Assembly (NCBI RefSeq): GCF_026241335.1
Contig: NZ_JAPHAV010000002.1
Span: forward strand, 62,001 to 126,000
DNA from: Ochrobactrum chromiisoli
GTDB taxonomy: Bacteria > Pseudomonadota > Alphaproteobacteria > Rhizobiales > Rhizobiaceae
Reading direction: 5' to 3'
DNA: 64,000 nucleotides
Shown here piece by piece: positions 43,049-50,650 of this stretch. Under the pieces are notes generated by a model. That model saw only the letters and a list, made by a program, of their open reading frames with translations, was not told the DNA's origin and ran no database searches. The position numbers and the translations under genes were made by a program. Every line of letters begins with the position of its first letter. Within the stretch, counting starts at the first letter, position 1.

Positions 43049-44871
43049 TTGCTCAATGATTGCACGCCATAGGGTGCTAAAGTTATTGCCTCACCGCCTG
43101 CAATGACCACGGCCTGTTCATGGGATGTAATATTAACAAGCCAGACCTTATCTTCTACGGCAACCGCAAGAACGTCCGATGGACGTGAAGACTGGCACAA
43201 TTGGAAGTTTTTCCCGGCAAGCTGCGAAAGCACTTTTACGGCGTTGAACAACGGACGCTTGTCACCCCTAGCTGTTGGCTCGTTGTCATCTGCAATAAGT
43301 CCGAACGGGCCGGTGAGGGCCGAAAGTGTCAGGCTGTCAAGGCCAGCATTCAGCACCGAAATGGCATAGGCCATTGCAAAACTTTCAGCGAATTTTCCAT
43401 TATGGCGTGGGTCGCGATTGGCCATGGCAATGCGTTTACCATTCGGGTTGTCCATCGTTCTGCTGCCATAAGGGTTCTGGCGCATGGGGATGGTCGACGG
43501 CCCGATGCGATAGGGCTTGTCGCCGTAGATCGCCCGTACAGAACGGGTGATGAAAGGCAGTGCCTCCAATGTCTGCATGACGCTCAGATCGTCAGCGGCA
43601 TGAACAATCGGATTGGTGCAATGGGTGACGAAATCAATCAGGTCGCCCGGAACGCGCTTGCGATTAAGCTCGGTGAAATAGCTCAGCATTCCGCCGCCAA
43701 GCTTCATATTCGGAAAAGCTGTTTTTGCTGCCGCATAAACATCTTCAAGTGGCGGGCAGGGTGGCCATTCGCTGCCGGGCGGCGTGGACTGCCGGTCTAT
43801 CGCAGGTGAAACAATGACCGCATTCGGGTCAAAGCCAGCCGCTTCCATGTCAGAAGCAATTTGCTTCGTTTCATTTATAAGCGATTTCTCACAAGGCAAT
43901 GCAATTTCAAGAGAAATTCGTCCTTGATAGCTTGCTGCCAGGGCTGCAAAATCCGCAAAAGCCGAGCCTTTATGACCTGCCAGCGGGTCGTAATGAAATA
44001 ACAAATCCTGCGGGCCAGTTTCCTGCAACAGATCAATCGCGGCAAGGCTTGCTTTGGCTTCTTCCGGTGTGATGATAATACCGATATTCGGCATTTTGCC
44101 ACTTGTGTCACCAAGCGTAATGCTCACCGGCTTGGCATACCGGGTGGTATTTGGTCTCGCTGTGCGCGTGTCAGTAATGTTGAGCACAATGCGCTGATGC
44201 TGGGGTTTTAAGGCTTCGATCTGATAAGGCCATGGCAAAGCAAGCGGACGCACATAGGTCTTATAAGATGCATCGGACCAGTTGCGCTGATCTTCCATCT
44301 CAAACGTATCGCCTTCCATGCGGCACTCGGCTGAAACGCCTGGCATGGCCTCATGGGTGATCGCACGCATATCCTTGAAAGGCTGCCATGGCTCAATCAG
44401 ATCGGGTAGATGGGTTTTGTTGAGCGTACCATCGACATGCTCGACACTAATCGGCGAACCCGCAACGCCAACAATCGGATGCAGGATGCAAAAGCCGCAG
44501 CGATTGGTTTCAAAGCCTGTCATGCTATTGGTCAAAGCATCAAAAGCGAGCGTGCCGTCGTTCTCTGCCTGAATGCGAACATCAATGGTGAGCTGGGTCG
44601 CATCCGGCCCTTCGCAACGCGCCTGATAGGTGACGGTAAAGCCGGCTTCGGTCTGTTCGACGTTCAGATCGTGAATTACTGGACTGTAGGTTCCCCAGTC
44701 ACGATCCCGCACCAGATAGGAGATGCTACGCAGAACTTCAACGCCATCATATTGAATGGTGCGAAGGTTGCCATCGCTTAGATCAACCTCAAGCAGGCCC
44801 GCTTTTAAACGCTTCGGCTTAGCTTCTGCTTCACGCGTACCATAGAGCAGAAAAGGATCGATGTTGCTCAT
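43045..44871 (-). CDS. apnL: D-apionolactonase
   Basis: A 608-residue cytosolic protein that I match to ApnL, which hydrolyses D-apionolactone to D-apionate. The N-terminal 250 residues look beta-rich (GLLEVDLSDGNLRTIQYDGVEVLRSISYLVRDRDWGTY), the middle resembles a TIM barrel (DLLFHYDPLAGHKGSAFADF...LGGGMLSYFTELNRKRVP) and the end is a small beta domain. No common hydrolase motif is visible, so the assignment rests on overall sequence recognition and on the neighbours. Its start overlaps the apiose dehydrogenase stop by four bases (ATGA), which ties the two consecutive steps together. Confidence 0.77.
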   Translation of the reverse strand: MSNIDPFLLYGTREAEAKPKRLKAGLLEVDLSDGNLRTIQYDGVEVLRSISYLVRDRDWGTYSPVIHDLNVEQTEAGFTVTYQARCEGPDATQLTIDVRIQAENDGTLAFDALTNSMTGFETNRCGFCILHPIVGVAGSPISVEHVDGTLNKTHLPDLIEPWQPFKDMRAITHEAMPGVSAECRMEGDTFEMEDQRNWSDASYKTYVRPLALPWPYQIEALKPQHQRIVLNITDTRTARPNTTRYAKPVSITLGDTSGKMPNIGIIITPEEAKASLAAIDLLQETGPQDLLFHYDPLAGHKGSAFADFAALAASYQGRISLEIALPCEKSLINETKQIASDMEAAGFDPNAVIVSPAIDRQSTPPGSEWPPCPPLEDVYAAAKTAFPNMKLGGGMLSYFTELNRKRVPGDLIDFVTHCTNPIVHAADDLSVMQTLEALPFITRSVRAIYGDKPYRIGPSTIPMRQNPYGSRTMDNPNGKRIAMANRDPRHNGKFAESFAMAYAISVLNAGLDSLTLSALTGPFGLIADDNEPTARGDKRPLFNAVKVLSQLAGKNFQLCQSSRPSDVLAVAVEDKVWLVNITSHEQAVVIAGGEAITLAPYGVQSLSK

Positions 44872-45902
44872 TTGAGCAATGCCGTAATGTCGACGCGGTT
44901 GCCGCTCGCGGCACTTTCATAGGCGACTTCAACAAGCGCGAAAGTCTTGAGATTATCCGCGCCCGATGTGGAAGTTTCTTTGCCCGATGCGAGCTGCGCC
45001 ACCCAATGCTGCTGAATAGCAAAAACGCTTTCCTGAATATTGTGCCATGGACGTGAGGCCCATGAAAGCAGCTTTGGCGAAACGTCGGAAACCGTGGTGC
45101 CGTTTGGCGTTATCACTTCAAGGCGGTAGCCGTGATAAAGCCGGATAGAGCCTTTCTCGCCATCAAGTTCAATAAGTGTTTCCGGGAATGGATCTGTCTC
45201 CAGCTTGGTGGCGTAGCTCACATCGACAATAGAGGTTGCACCATTTTCATGGTCCATGAGAATGGTTGCTACGTCTTCGCCTTTGATCTTGGGGTTGACG
45301 CGCTTGGTGCGTGCGACAAGGCTGGTCACATCGCCCAGAATAAAGCGTGCAATATCAAGCGTGTGAATGCCTAAATCTTCGATGATAAAGCGTTCGCCCT
45401 CTGCAAGATAAGGTTGGCCGGAAAACACGTCGAAGCCGGAGCGGAAGGAGAAACGTCCCCAGAAAGGCGTGCCGATAGCGCCGCTATCAAGCGCCTTGCG
45501 TACCGCCTGAATAGGCGTCTGCCAGCGGAAGTTTTCATGGACCATCAGCGGAATACCCGCTTCATCGCAGATCTTCACCATGGCCTTTGCATCATCGAGC
45601 GTTTTGGCAAAAGGTTTCTGGCAGATTGCGGGTACCTTGTGGGCCGCTGCAAGCTCCACAAGAGCGCGATGGCTTGAAACTGTGGTGGCGATGTCGACAA
45701 AGTCGATGCCGCCATCTGCAAACAGCGCCTGCGCATCCGTGTAGCGACGTTCGATGCCAAACTGGTCGCCGACAATCTTCAAACGCTCAGGATCGCGGTC
45801 GCAGATCGCCACGATTTTGGCACCCAAGACGTCATTCCATGCATGCATCTGGTTGATTGCGAAGAAGCCGCAGCCGATCAGAGCGCCATTCAATTCTGCC
45901 AT
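44868..45902 (-). CDS. apsD: D-apiose dehydrogenase (Gfo/Idh/MocA family)
   Basis: A 344-residue NAD-dependent sugar dehydrogenase. The Rossmann site is ALIGCGFFAINQMHAWND at the N-terminus, the catalytic-lysine motif is ICQKPFAKTLDDAKAM near residue 95 (usually EKP), and FIIEDLGIHTLDIARFILGDV carries the active-site histidine near 180. D-apiose dehydrogenases that give apionolactone belong to this family and lie next to lactonase genes. It heads a two-gene operon with apnL. A GCAAAATTTGC palindrome is 67 bases upstream of the start. Confidence 0.8.
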   Translation of the reverse strand: MAELNGALIGCGFFAINQMHAWNDVLGAKIVAICDRDPERLKIVGDQFGIERRYTDAQALFADGGIDFVDIATTVSSHRALVELAAAHKVPAICQKPFAKTLDDAKAMVKICDEAGIPLMVHENFRWQTPIQAVRKALDSGAIGTPFWGRFSFRSGFDVFSGQPYLAEGERFIIEDLGIHTLDIARFILGDVTSLVARTKRVNPKIKGEDVATILMDHENGATSIVDVSYATKLETDPFPETLIELDGEKGSIRLYHGYRLEVITPNGTTVSDVSPKLLSWASRPWHNIQESVFAIQQHWVAQLASGKETSTSGADNLKTFALVEVAYESAASGNRVDITALLK

Positions 45903-45965
45903 TTACTGAACCTTTATCCTGCTTTTCGGGACATGCTCGTGTTCAATATTGGCGAAACTGCTGAA

Positions 45966-45983
45966 ATTGCAAAATTTGCGCAA
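45966..45983. promoter_or_regulatory. palindrome upstream of apsD, related to the eryA palindromes
   Basis: The core GCAAAATTTGC (45969-45979) is identical to the core of the palindrome at 33736 in front of eryA. It lies 67 bp upstream of the apsD ATG, a normal operator distance. It suggests common control of the erythritol and apiose genes, most simply by EryD. Confidence 0.6.
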
Positions 45984-46030
45984 TTTTCTGCATGTTTCCT
46001 CCCAAATCAAGCCTGTCTCCCAAACGGCTG

Positions 46031-46057
46031 AAAAAGGGAGGGCTAGCGCCCTCCCTC
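46031..46057 (-). terminator. rho-independent terminator of the oiaX-oiaK-apnO operon
   Basis: In minus-strand sense GGGAGGGC-GCTA-GCCCTCCC is followed by TTTTT, directly after the apnO stop. It separates this operon from apsD-apnL. Confidence 0.9.
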
Positions 46058-46064
46058 ATAGTAA

Positions 46065-46892
46065 TTACGTGATGCGACGGATGCTTTCTGCGATTTCTTC
46101 CGGCTCAAAAACGTTCTTCCAGTCGTCACGCATCAGCGCAGGAATACCGAATTCGATTGCCTTGTTGCAGGCATCGGAGAACACGCCCTGGACTTCGCCA
46201 AAGATGACGGCGCCAAGAACATTCATGTGGCCGAGCAGGAAGTCGCGCGCTGCTTCTTCAGGAACGCCGCGACGAACGCATTCGTCCATGGCCTGCTTCA
46301 TCACAACCAGAAGCGATGCGCAAACGGTTTCCGAAAGACCTGGCTCGAGAATTGCAAGCTGCTCGACGGTGACGCGGTGCGAACGCATGACGGGTGCCCA
46401 GATGACCTTGGCGATTTCTTCACCCAGTGCATAAGCTTCTTCCGGGCCCTGCATCAGGGCTGAAACGATGTGCTGCTTGGCAAACAGACCGCCGAAGTGG
46501 TCTTTCTTTGCCTGCATGTCGGTTTCGTCGTTGAAGATTGGTGGATGGCAAGGATGGGTCACGAAATAGGTGAGGTCTGCGCGTTCCGGCAGGTGACCGG
46601 CAAATGGTGCGGCTGCATCGAGTGCAATAACCATCGTGCCGGGCTTGAGCTTGTCAACAATGCCTGCTGCAACTTTACCGATGATGGTATCTGGCACAGC
46701 CAGAATGACGACGTCTGCGCCTTCCAGACCTGCATCCGCATCAATGGTGTCGATGCCGAGTTCGTTTTTCAGGCGTTCCTTACCGGCGTCGCTGACTTCG
46801 ATGTGACGAACGTCAAAGCGCGAACCTTTGAGGTTCTTGGCCAGACGGTAGCCCATCTTGCCGCCCGCTCCAAACAAAGCGATAGCTGTCAT
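46065..46892 (-). CDS. apnO: D-apionate oxidoisomerase
   Basis: A 275-residue NAD-dependent enzyme with a Rossmann start (IALFGAGGKMGYRLAKNLKGS) and a phosphogluconate-dehydrogenase-type C-terminal domain (SETVCASLLVVMKQAMDECVRRGVPEEAARDFLLGHMNVLGAVIFGE). This architecture is that of ApnO, which oxidises and rearranges D-apionate to 3-oxo-isoapionate. The ATG is preceded by GGAAGGAAATACAATT; upstream residues in the longer frame are not conserved in type. It follows oiaK after 65 bases and ends at a strong terminator. Confidence 0.8.
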   Translation of the reverse strand: MTAIALFGAGGKMGYRLAKNLKGSRFDVRHIEVSDAGKERLKNELGIDTIDADAGLEGADVVILAVPDTIIGKVAAGIVDKLKPGTMVIALDAAAPFAGHLPERADLTYFVTHPCHPPIFNDETDMQAKKDHFGGLFAKQHIVSALMQGPEEAYALGEEIAKVIWAPVMRSHRVTVEQLAILEPGLSETVCASLLVVMKQAMDECVRRGVPEEAARDFLLGHMNVLGAVIFGEVQGVFSDACNKAIEFGIPALMRDDWKNVFEPEEIAESIRRIT

Positions 46893-46957
46893 AATTGTAT
46901 TTCCTTCCCGTAGTTTTGGTATCCAACTGGCATAACCAGTCAATGAGTCTTCCAGTT

Positions 46958-48295
46958 TCACGCGGTCAAGCCATCGCGAATCTGGCTGAAATATCCGTCA
47001 GAACCGACCTGACCGCCCTTGAGAGCAATCTGGAGGCCGTTGGTGGCGGCGTGAGCGCCGTGCGCCGTGCAAAGCGGCGACCCCGGTGTTTGTGGAAGCG
47101 GCAGAAGCGTGGTGAGTGCATCGACGTGCAATTCACGCAATGCGTGGCTGGACGTATCGCCGCCGGCAATGACCGCGCGGGTAAGCTGTTCGCGCTCGAC
47201 AAGGCTGCGGAGGATGAAGCCGAGGCTGCGCGCCAGTTTGTGGCGGCTGCCTGCGATCTTGTCGATTTCTACACCGCGATCAGCCGAAGGGCCGAGCGCC
47301 GTGTTGAGGATCACGCTGTTGCCTTGCTTGAGCGCCTTCTGGCCTTCTGCAATGGCGGTTTCGATAGCCTGAGCACTGTTTTCGCCGATAATATCGAGCG
47401 GATTGAGATCAATGCCGGTAAAGCCGGAAGCGGTCGCGTGGCGGATCTGGCGCTCGGTGGTTGGTGACACGCTGCCTGAAACGACCGCAATGCGGTCCGC
47501 CTTTCCGGGAAGCGCAAACTCTTTCTTCGCACCGATCAGCCCGGCTTTGGCCCATGCAGTCAGAAGCGCATATTCAACGCCTGACGAGCCAGCAACAAAC
47601 CAGCCCGCATCAGGACGCAAACGCCAAAGCTGTTCGCCCGCCTGCAACTGGCTTTCGTGGCTGTCGACGTCAAGCAGCAACATGCCGTCAGCATTTTTGG
47701 CAATCGCATCCAAGCGGTCATTCGCATCGGCGGCTGAAAGCGCTACGAGGTCCGCAAGCACGGTTTTTAGTGCTGTCTGCTGTGCCAGATGGACGCGTAG
47801 GTCCGCCTCGTGCATTGGCGTCACGGGATGACGGCTCATGACCGGATGGCGGTCTATACGGTAGGTTTCACCCTGATAGGCGGCAAAGAGATTGCCGAAA
47901 GCGGTATATCGCTTGAGCTGTGGTGCGCCGACTATCAGCGGCACATAAGCCTGATTAAAGATCGCTTTGCCGATTTCCACGGCCTTGCCGATATTGCCTA
48001 CATGCGGTGCGGAATCGAATGTCGAGCAGACCTTGTAATGGGCAATCGCAGCATTCAGGCTTTTCAGCCAGTTGAATGCAGGCGTGAGATGTTCCTGCAT
48101 CCATTCCGGCGTTTCGCTGCGGCTGGTGCCTGCAAGGCCGATGGCTTTGCAATGGGAAAAGCGTGACAGAAGCTTTTCATCCGGTACATTCATGAAAAGC
48201 ACAGTGTCAACGCCGTTGGAAGCCATGGCTTCCATAACGTCGGTCGAGCCGGTGAGGTCGTCGCCATAATAGGACAGGAGAAGATTGTTCGTCAT
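46958..48295 (-). CDS. oiaK: 3-oxo-isoapionate kinase (four-carbon acid sugar kinase family)
   Basis: A 445-residue kinase of the former DUF1537 family. The N-terminal domain has LLSYYGDDLTGSTDVMEAMASNGVDTVLF and KVCSTFDSAPHVGNIG, with the catalytic aspartates in GDDLTG; the C-terminal nucleotide domain has VAVVSGSVSPTTERQI-like sequence and VIAGGDTSSHAL. Family members phosphorylate sugar acids. With ApnO and a RuBisCO-like protein adjacent, OiaK is the best fit: 3-oxo-isoapionate to its 4-phosphate. Its ATG shares one base with the oiaX stop (TAATG), so the two are translationally coupled. Confidence 0.82.
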   Translation of the reverse strand: MTNNLLLSYYGDDLTGSTDVMEAMASNGVDTVLFMNVPDEKLLSRFSHCKAIGLAGTSRSETPEWMQEHLTPAFNWLKSLNAAIAHYKVCSTFDSAPHVGNIGKAVEIGKAIFNQAYVPLIVGAPQLKRYTAFGNLFAAYQGETYRIDRHPVMSRHPVTPMHEADLRVHLAQQTALKTVLADLVALSAADANDRLDAIAKNADGMLLLDVDSHESQLQAGEQLWRLRPDAGWFVAGSSGVEYALLTAWAKAGLIGAKKEFALPGKADRIAVVSGSVSPTTERQIRHATASGFTGIDLNPLDIIGENSAQAIETAIAEGQKALKQGNSVILNTALGPSADRGVEIDKIAGSRHKLARSLGFILRSLVEREQLTRAVIAGGDTSSHALRELHVDALTTLLPLPQTPGSPLCTAHGAHAATNGLQIALKGGQVGSDGYFSQIRDGLTA

Positions 48296-49551
48296 TATTC
48301 GCCTCCTTTCCCGAACTTATCGAGCGAGGCTGCAAGCTCAGGATGGTTCGTGGCATAGGTTTCAAGAGGGATGCCAGCGACTGCTGCTTCCCATGCCTGC
48401 TGCACGGCACGAACACCAGCTGCCGGGCCACCCGGATGACTGACAATGCCGCCGCCGCAAAGATAAAGAAGGTCCGTCGTGCGACCTGTGCGCTCATAGG
48501 TTTCAGGTGCCTGTCCGCCCCACTGGCCGGAACCTGCCACAGGCAGCGGGCAATCGGTCGGGTCGAACAGCGGCGTGCTGACAGCCTTGAACGAATTGAC
48601 GAAGCTTTCGTCCGGCTCCCAGTATTTCACGCGGATGCCGTTGATCTGGAACTGATCGACGCCGAGCAGGCGCCAGAACTGCTGATAGACGCGGAAATCC
48701 ATGCCAGTGCCGGGATTGCGGGTCAGGATGTCCCAGCCGTTACGGTGCGCATGTAGCACAAGACCGGAACGCTTGCGCAGGAAGCTCATGCCGCCAAAAC
48801 CGACGGAGTTGATGTTGACAACCGCGCAATTACCGCCAGCCTCCAGCACCATGTCATGATTGCGCATCATCTCATCAGGATCGGCGTGTGAAATGCCGAA
48901 AGCATACATAACTTTCTTGCCGGTCTTCTGCTCGTGATTGAGAATAAGCGGCATGATCGCTGCAATGCGCTCTTTAAGTGGCGAATAGGCAGGGCTCATC
49001 AGCTTTTCATCATCCTTGATGAAATCGACGCCGGATTCGATCAGTTCACCGACGAGTTCTGCGGTCTCATGCGGACGCAGGCCGAGTGCTGGCTTAACGA
49101 TAGTGCCAATGATTGGGCGCTTTTCAACGCCTGTCAGACGGCGGCTTCCGGCTATGCCGAATTGCGGGCCGGGATGCGCGCCCTTGAAAGCTTCCGGCAG
49201 CTTCATGTCGATCACGCGGATGCCGGTCATGCCCTTGATCGAGTAAACACCGCCAACGGCAATCGTCATCAGCGCTGCAAGGTCGGTGCCGATCGCATCG
49301 AGCGGAAAAGCAATGTCCACATCAGCACGCTTGATAGGGCCGTGTCCGGGTTCAAGCTCTGGCCAGGCTGGAACTGTTGCGTCTTCAAGGGGGCGGATTT
49401 CCAACACACGCGCTGCAACGCGGGCTTTTAATTCTTCCGTTTCACCGGGGAGGGCGACAAAAGTGCCGGTCGACTGATCGCTGGCGATTTTGGCGGCCAT
49501 CTTTTCGATGCTGCCGGTTGTCTCAATGCGATAGGTCAGACAGATGTTCAT
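48295..49551 (-). CDS. oiaX: RuBisCO-like protein, 3-oxo-isoapionate-4-phosphate decarboxylase
   Basis: A 418-residue RuBisCO large-subunit homologue that is not a carbon-fixing enzyme. The carbamylated-lysine/metal motif is kept (GVDFIKDDEKL), as are the substrate lysine in GTIVKPALGLRP (the second lysine of the usual KPKLG is alanine) and a loop-6-like lysine in INGIRVKYWE. Genes of this kind next to DUF1537 kinases include OiaX, which releases CO2 from 3-oxo-isoapionate 4-phosphate to give L-erythrulose 1-phosphate; OiaT-type hydrolases are the alternative. The start MNICLTYRIE was chosen because the longer frame runs through an interspersed repeat. Confidence 0.85.
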   Translation of the reverse strand: MNICLTYRIETTGSIEKMAAKIASDQSTGTFVALPGETEELKARVAARVLEIRPLEDATVPAWPELEPGHGPIKRADVDIAFPLDAIGTDLAALMTIAVGGVYSIKGMTGIRVIDMKLPEAFKGAHPGPQFGIAGSRRLTGVEKRPIIGTIVKPALGLRPHETAELVGELIESGVDFIKDDEKLMSPAYSPLKERIAAIMPLILNHEQKTGKKVMYAFGISHADPDEMMRNHDMVLEAGGNCAVVNINSVGFGGMSFLRKRSGLVLHAHRNGWDILTRNPGTGMDFRVYQQFWRLLGVDQFQINGIRVKYWEPDESFVNSFKAVSTPLFDPTDCPLPVAGSGQWGGQAPETYERTGRTTDLLYLCGGGIVSHPGGPAAGVRAVQQAWEAAVAGIPLETYATNHPELAASLDKFGKGGE

Positions 49552-49579
49552 CGGGTTCTTTGTCGCTCGCTGCTTTTTT

Positions 49580-49622
49580 GAAGCGCATCCCGAAAACCGT
49601 TTCACACTTTTCGGGATTCGCT
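49580..49622 (-). repeat. interspersed palindromic repeat, second copy
   Basis: Read on the minus strand it gives GAGCGAATCCCGAAAAGTGT...GAAACGGTTTTCGGGATGCGC, nearly the same as the first half of the element at 41158. It lies in the oiaX leader. Confidence 0.8.
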
Positions 49623-49734
49623 CTCGTGTTCCACCCATGTCAGAAAGGCTCTGACATTTTATGTCGCGCATTCGCCGGAAAATTTCTCCTCACTTCCCAG
49701 GATGCGATTGAAGCACTTGGCTCCGATAGCGAAC

Positions 49735-49753
49735 TGGTATAATGAGTATTCCA
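49735..49753. promoter_or_regulatory. candidate GntR-family operator
   Basis: TGGTATAATGAGTATTCCA, an imperfect palindrome between the divergent oiaX and gntR genes. FCD-type GntR regulators often use TGGTnnnnnACCA-like sites, and autoregulation from this position is common. Confidence 0.45.
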
Positions 49754-49865
49754 ATATCTGCAAGTGGAAAATTGTTGGCCCATTGATGAGAATGTGGGTA
49801 ACAACTTTCATCCCGTCGCTTGAAGATGCATAAGGGGGGAGAAAGCTCATGAACAGTGAGATGCC

Positions 49866-50570
49866 ATGAACAAGCCCATAGAACCCATCGTTCGCCGCAA
49901 GTTATCTGACGAAGTTTTTGACCGGCTCGAAAACATGATTACGTCTGGCGAATTGACGCCCGGCGATGAAATGCCGTCTGAACGCGTGCTGATGGAGCGT
50001 TTTGGTGTGGGCCGCCCGGCGATCCGCGAGGCGATGCAGTCACTTGCCAAGATGGGGCTGGTCAGCATTTCGCATGGCGAGCGTGCAAAGGTGTTAAAGC
50101 TCACTGCGAGGTCTATCTTTCAGCAGGTTGATCCTACAGCGAAAATTATGCTCGCTCAATCGATTGATACGCTGGAGCATCTCAAGAGTGCGCGTATCTT
50201 TTTTGAACGCGGTATTGCCCGTGAAGCTGCCCTTAAAGCGAGCGATAAGGACATTGCCGATCTTCGTGCGATCGTCGAGCGGCAGCGGGAATCGTTGGGC
50301 GATGCGGATGCATTCATTTCAGCCGATATGGAGTTTCATATCCGTATTGCGAAAATATCCGGCAATCCGATTTTTGTAGCGGTGAGCGAGTCTATGCTGT
50401 CCTGGCTGCGCGAATATCACACTCATATGCTGATTTGGACGGGTAAGGAAAACTACACGCTGGTCGAGCATGAAGAAATTCTTGATAGTATCGCTAAACG
50501 AGACCCGGATGCTGCGGAAGGTGCCATGCTTCATCACCTTGAACGTTCGAGGGGCTTATATACAAAATAG
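49866..50570 (+). CDS. GntR/FCD-family transcriptional regulator
   Basis: A 234-residue regulator. The winged helix is at residues 10-75 (LSDEVFDRLENMITSGELTPGDEMPSERVLMERFGVGRPAIREAMQSLAKMGLV) and the helical FCD effector domain follows (SARIFFERGIAREAALKASDKDIADL, MEFHIRIAKISGNP), with metal-ligand histidines in EFHIRI and HEEILDSI. It resembles NanR-type proteins. It is divergent from oiaX, so it most likely represses the apionate genes and is released by an acid-sugar intermediate. Confidence 0.9.
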   Translation: MNKPIEPIVRRKLSDEVFDRLENMITSGELTPGDEMPSERVLMERFGVGRPAIREAMQSLAKMGLVSISHGERAKVLKLTARSIFQQVDPTAKIMLAQSIDTLEHLKSARIFFERGIAREAALKASDKDIADLRAIVERQRESLGDADAFISADMEFHIRIAKISGNPIFVAVSESMLSWLREYHTHMLIWTGKENYTLVEHEEILDSIAKRDPDAAEGAMLHHLERSRGLYTK

Positions 50571-50610
50571 TAAGCCGTTCTTCCAACACCGCTAAAATGC
50601 GTTTTCAGAA

Positions 50611-50644
50611 GAGCCCCGCGCATCTGGAAAAATGCACGGGGCTC
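50611..50644. terminator. terminator-like hairpin between gntR and alcohol dehydrogenase
   Basis: GAGCCCCG and CGGGGCTC enclose a further GCAT/ATGC pairing. The genes on both sides converge here. There is no clear T-run. Confidence 0.6.
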
Positions 50645-50650
50645 TCGATG

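Larger units (their letters stand above)
49552..49865. other. divergent control region, oiaX operon and gntR
   Basis: No gene seen. It contains the repeat at 49580 and an imperfect 19-bp palindrome TGGTATAATGAGTATTCCA at 49735-49753 (14 of 19 positions symmetric), of a form bound by GntR/FCD regulators. A weaker AAAATTT-centred sequence (CCGGAAAATTTCTCC, 49676-49690) is only loosely like the eryA palindromes. Confidence 0.5.

Noticed and set aside
46031-46057. Apiose genes as a single operon
   Set aside because: A strong terminator after apnO and a 160-base gap with an operator split them into oiaX-oiaK-apnO and apsD-apnL.
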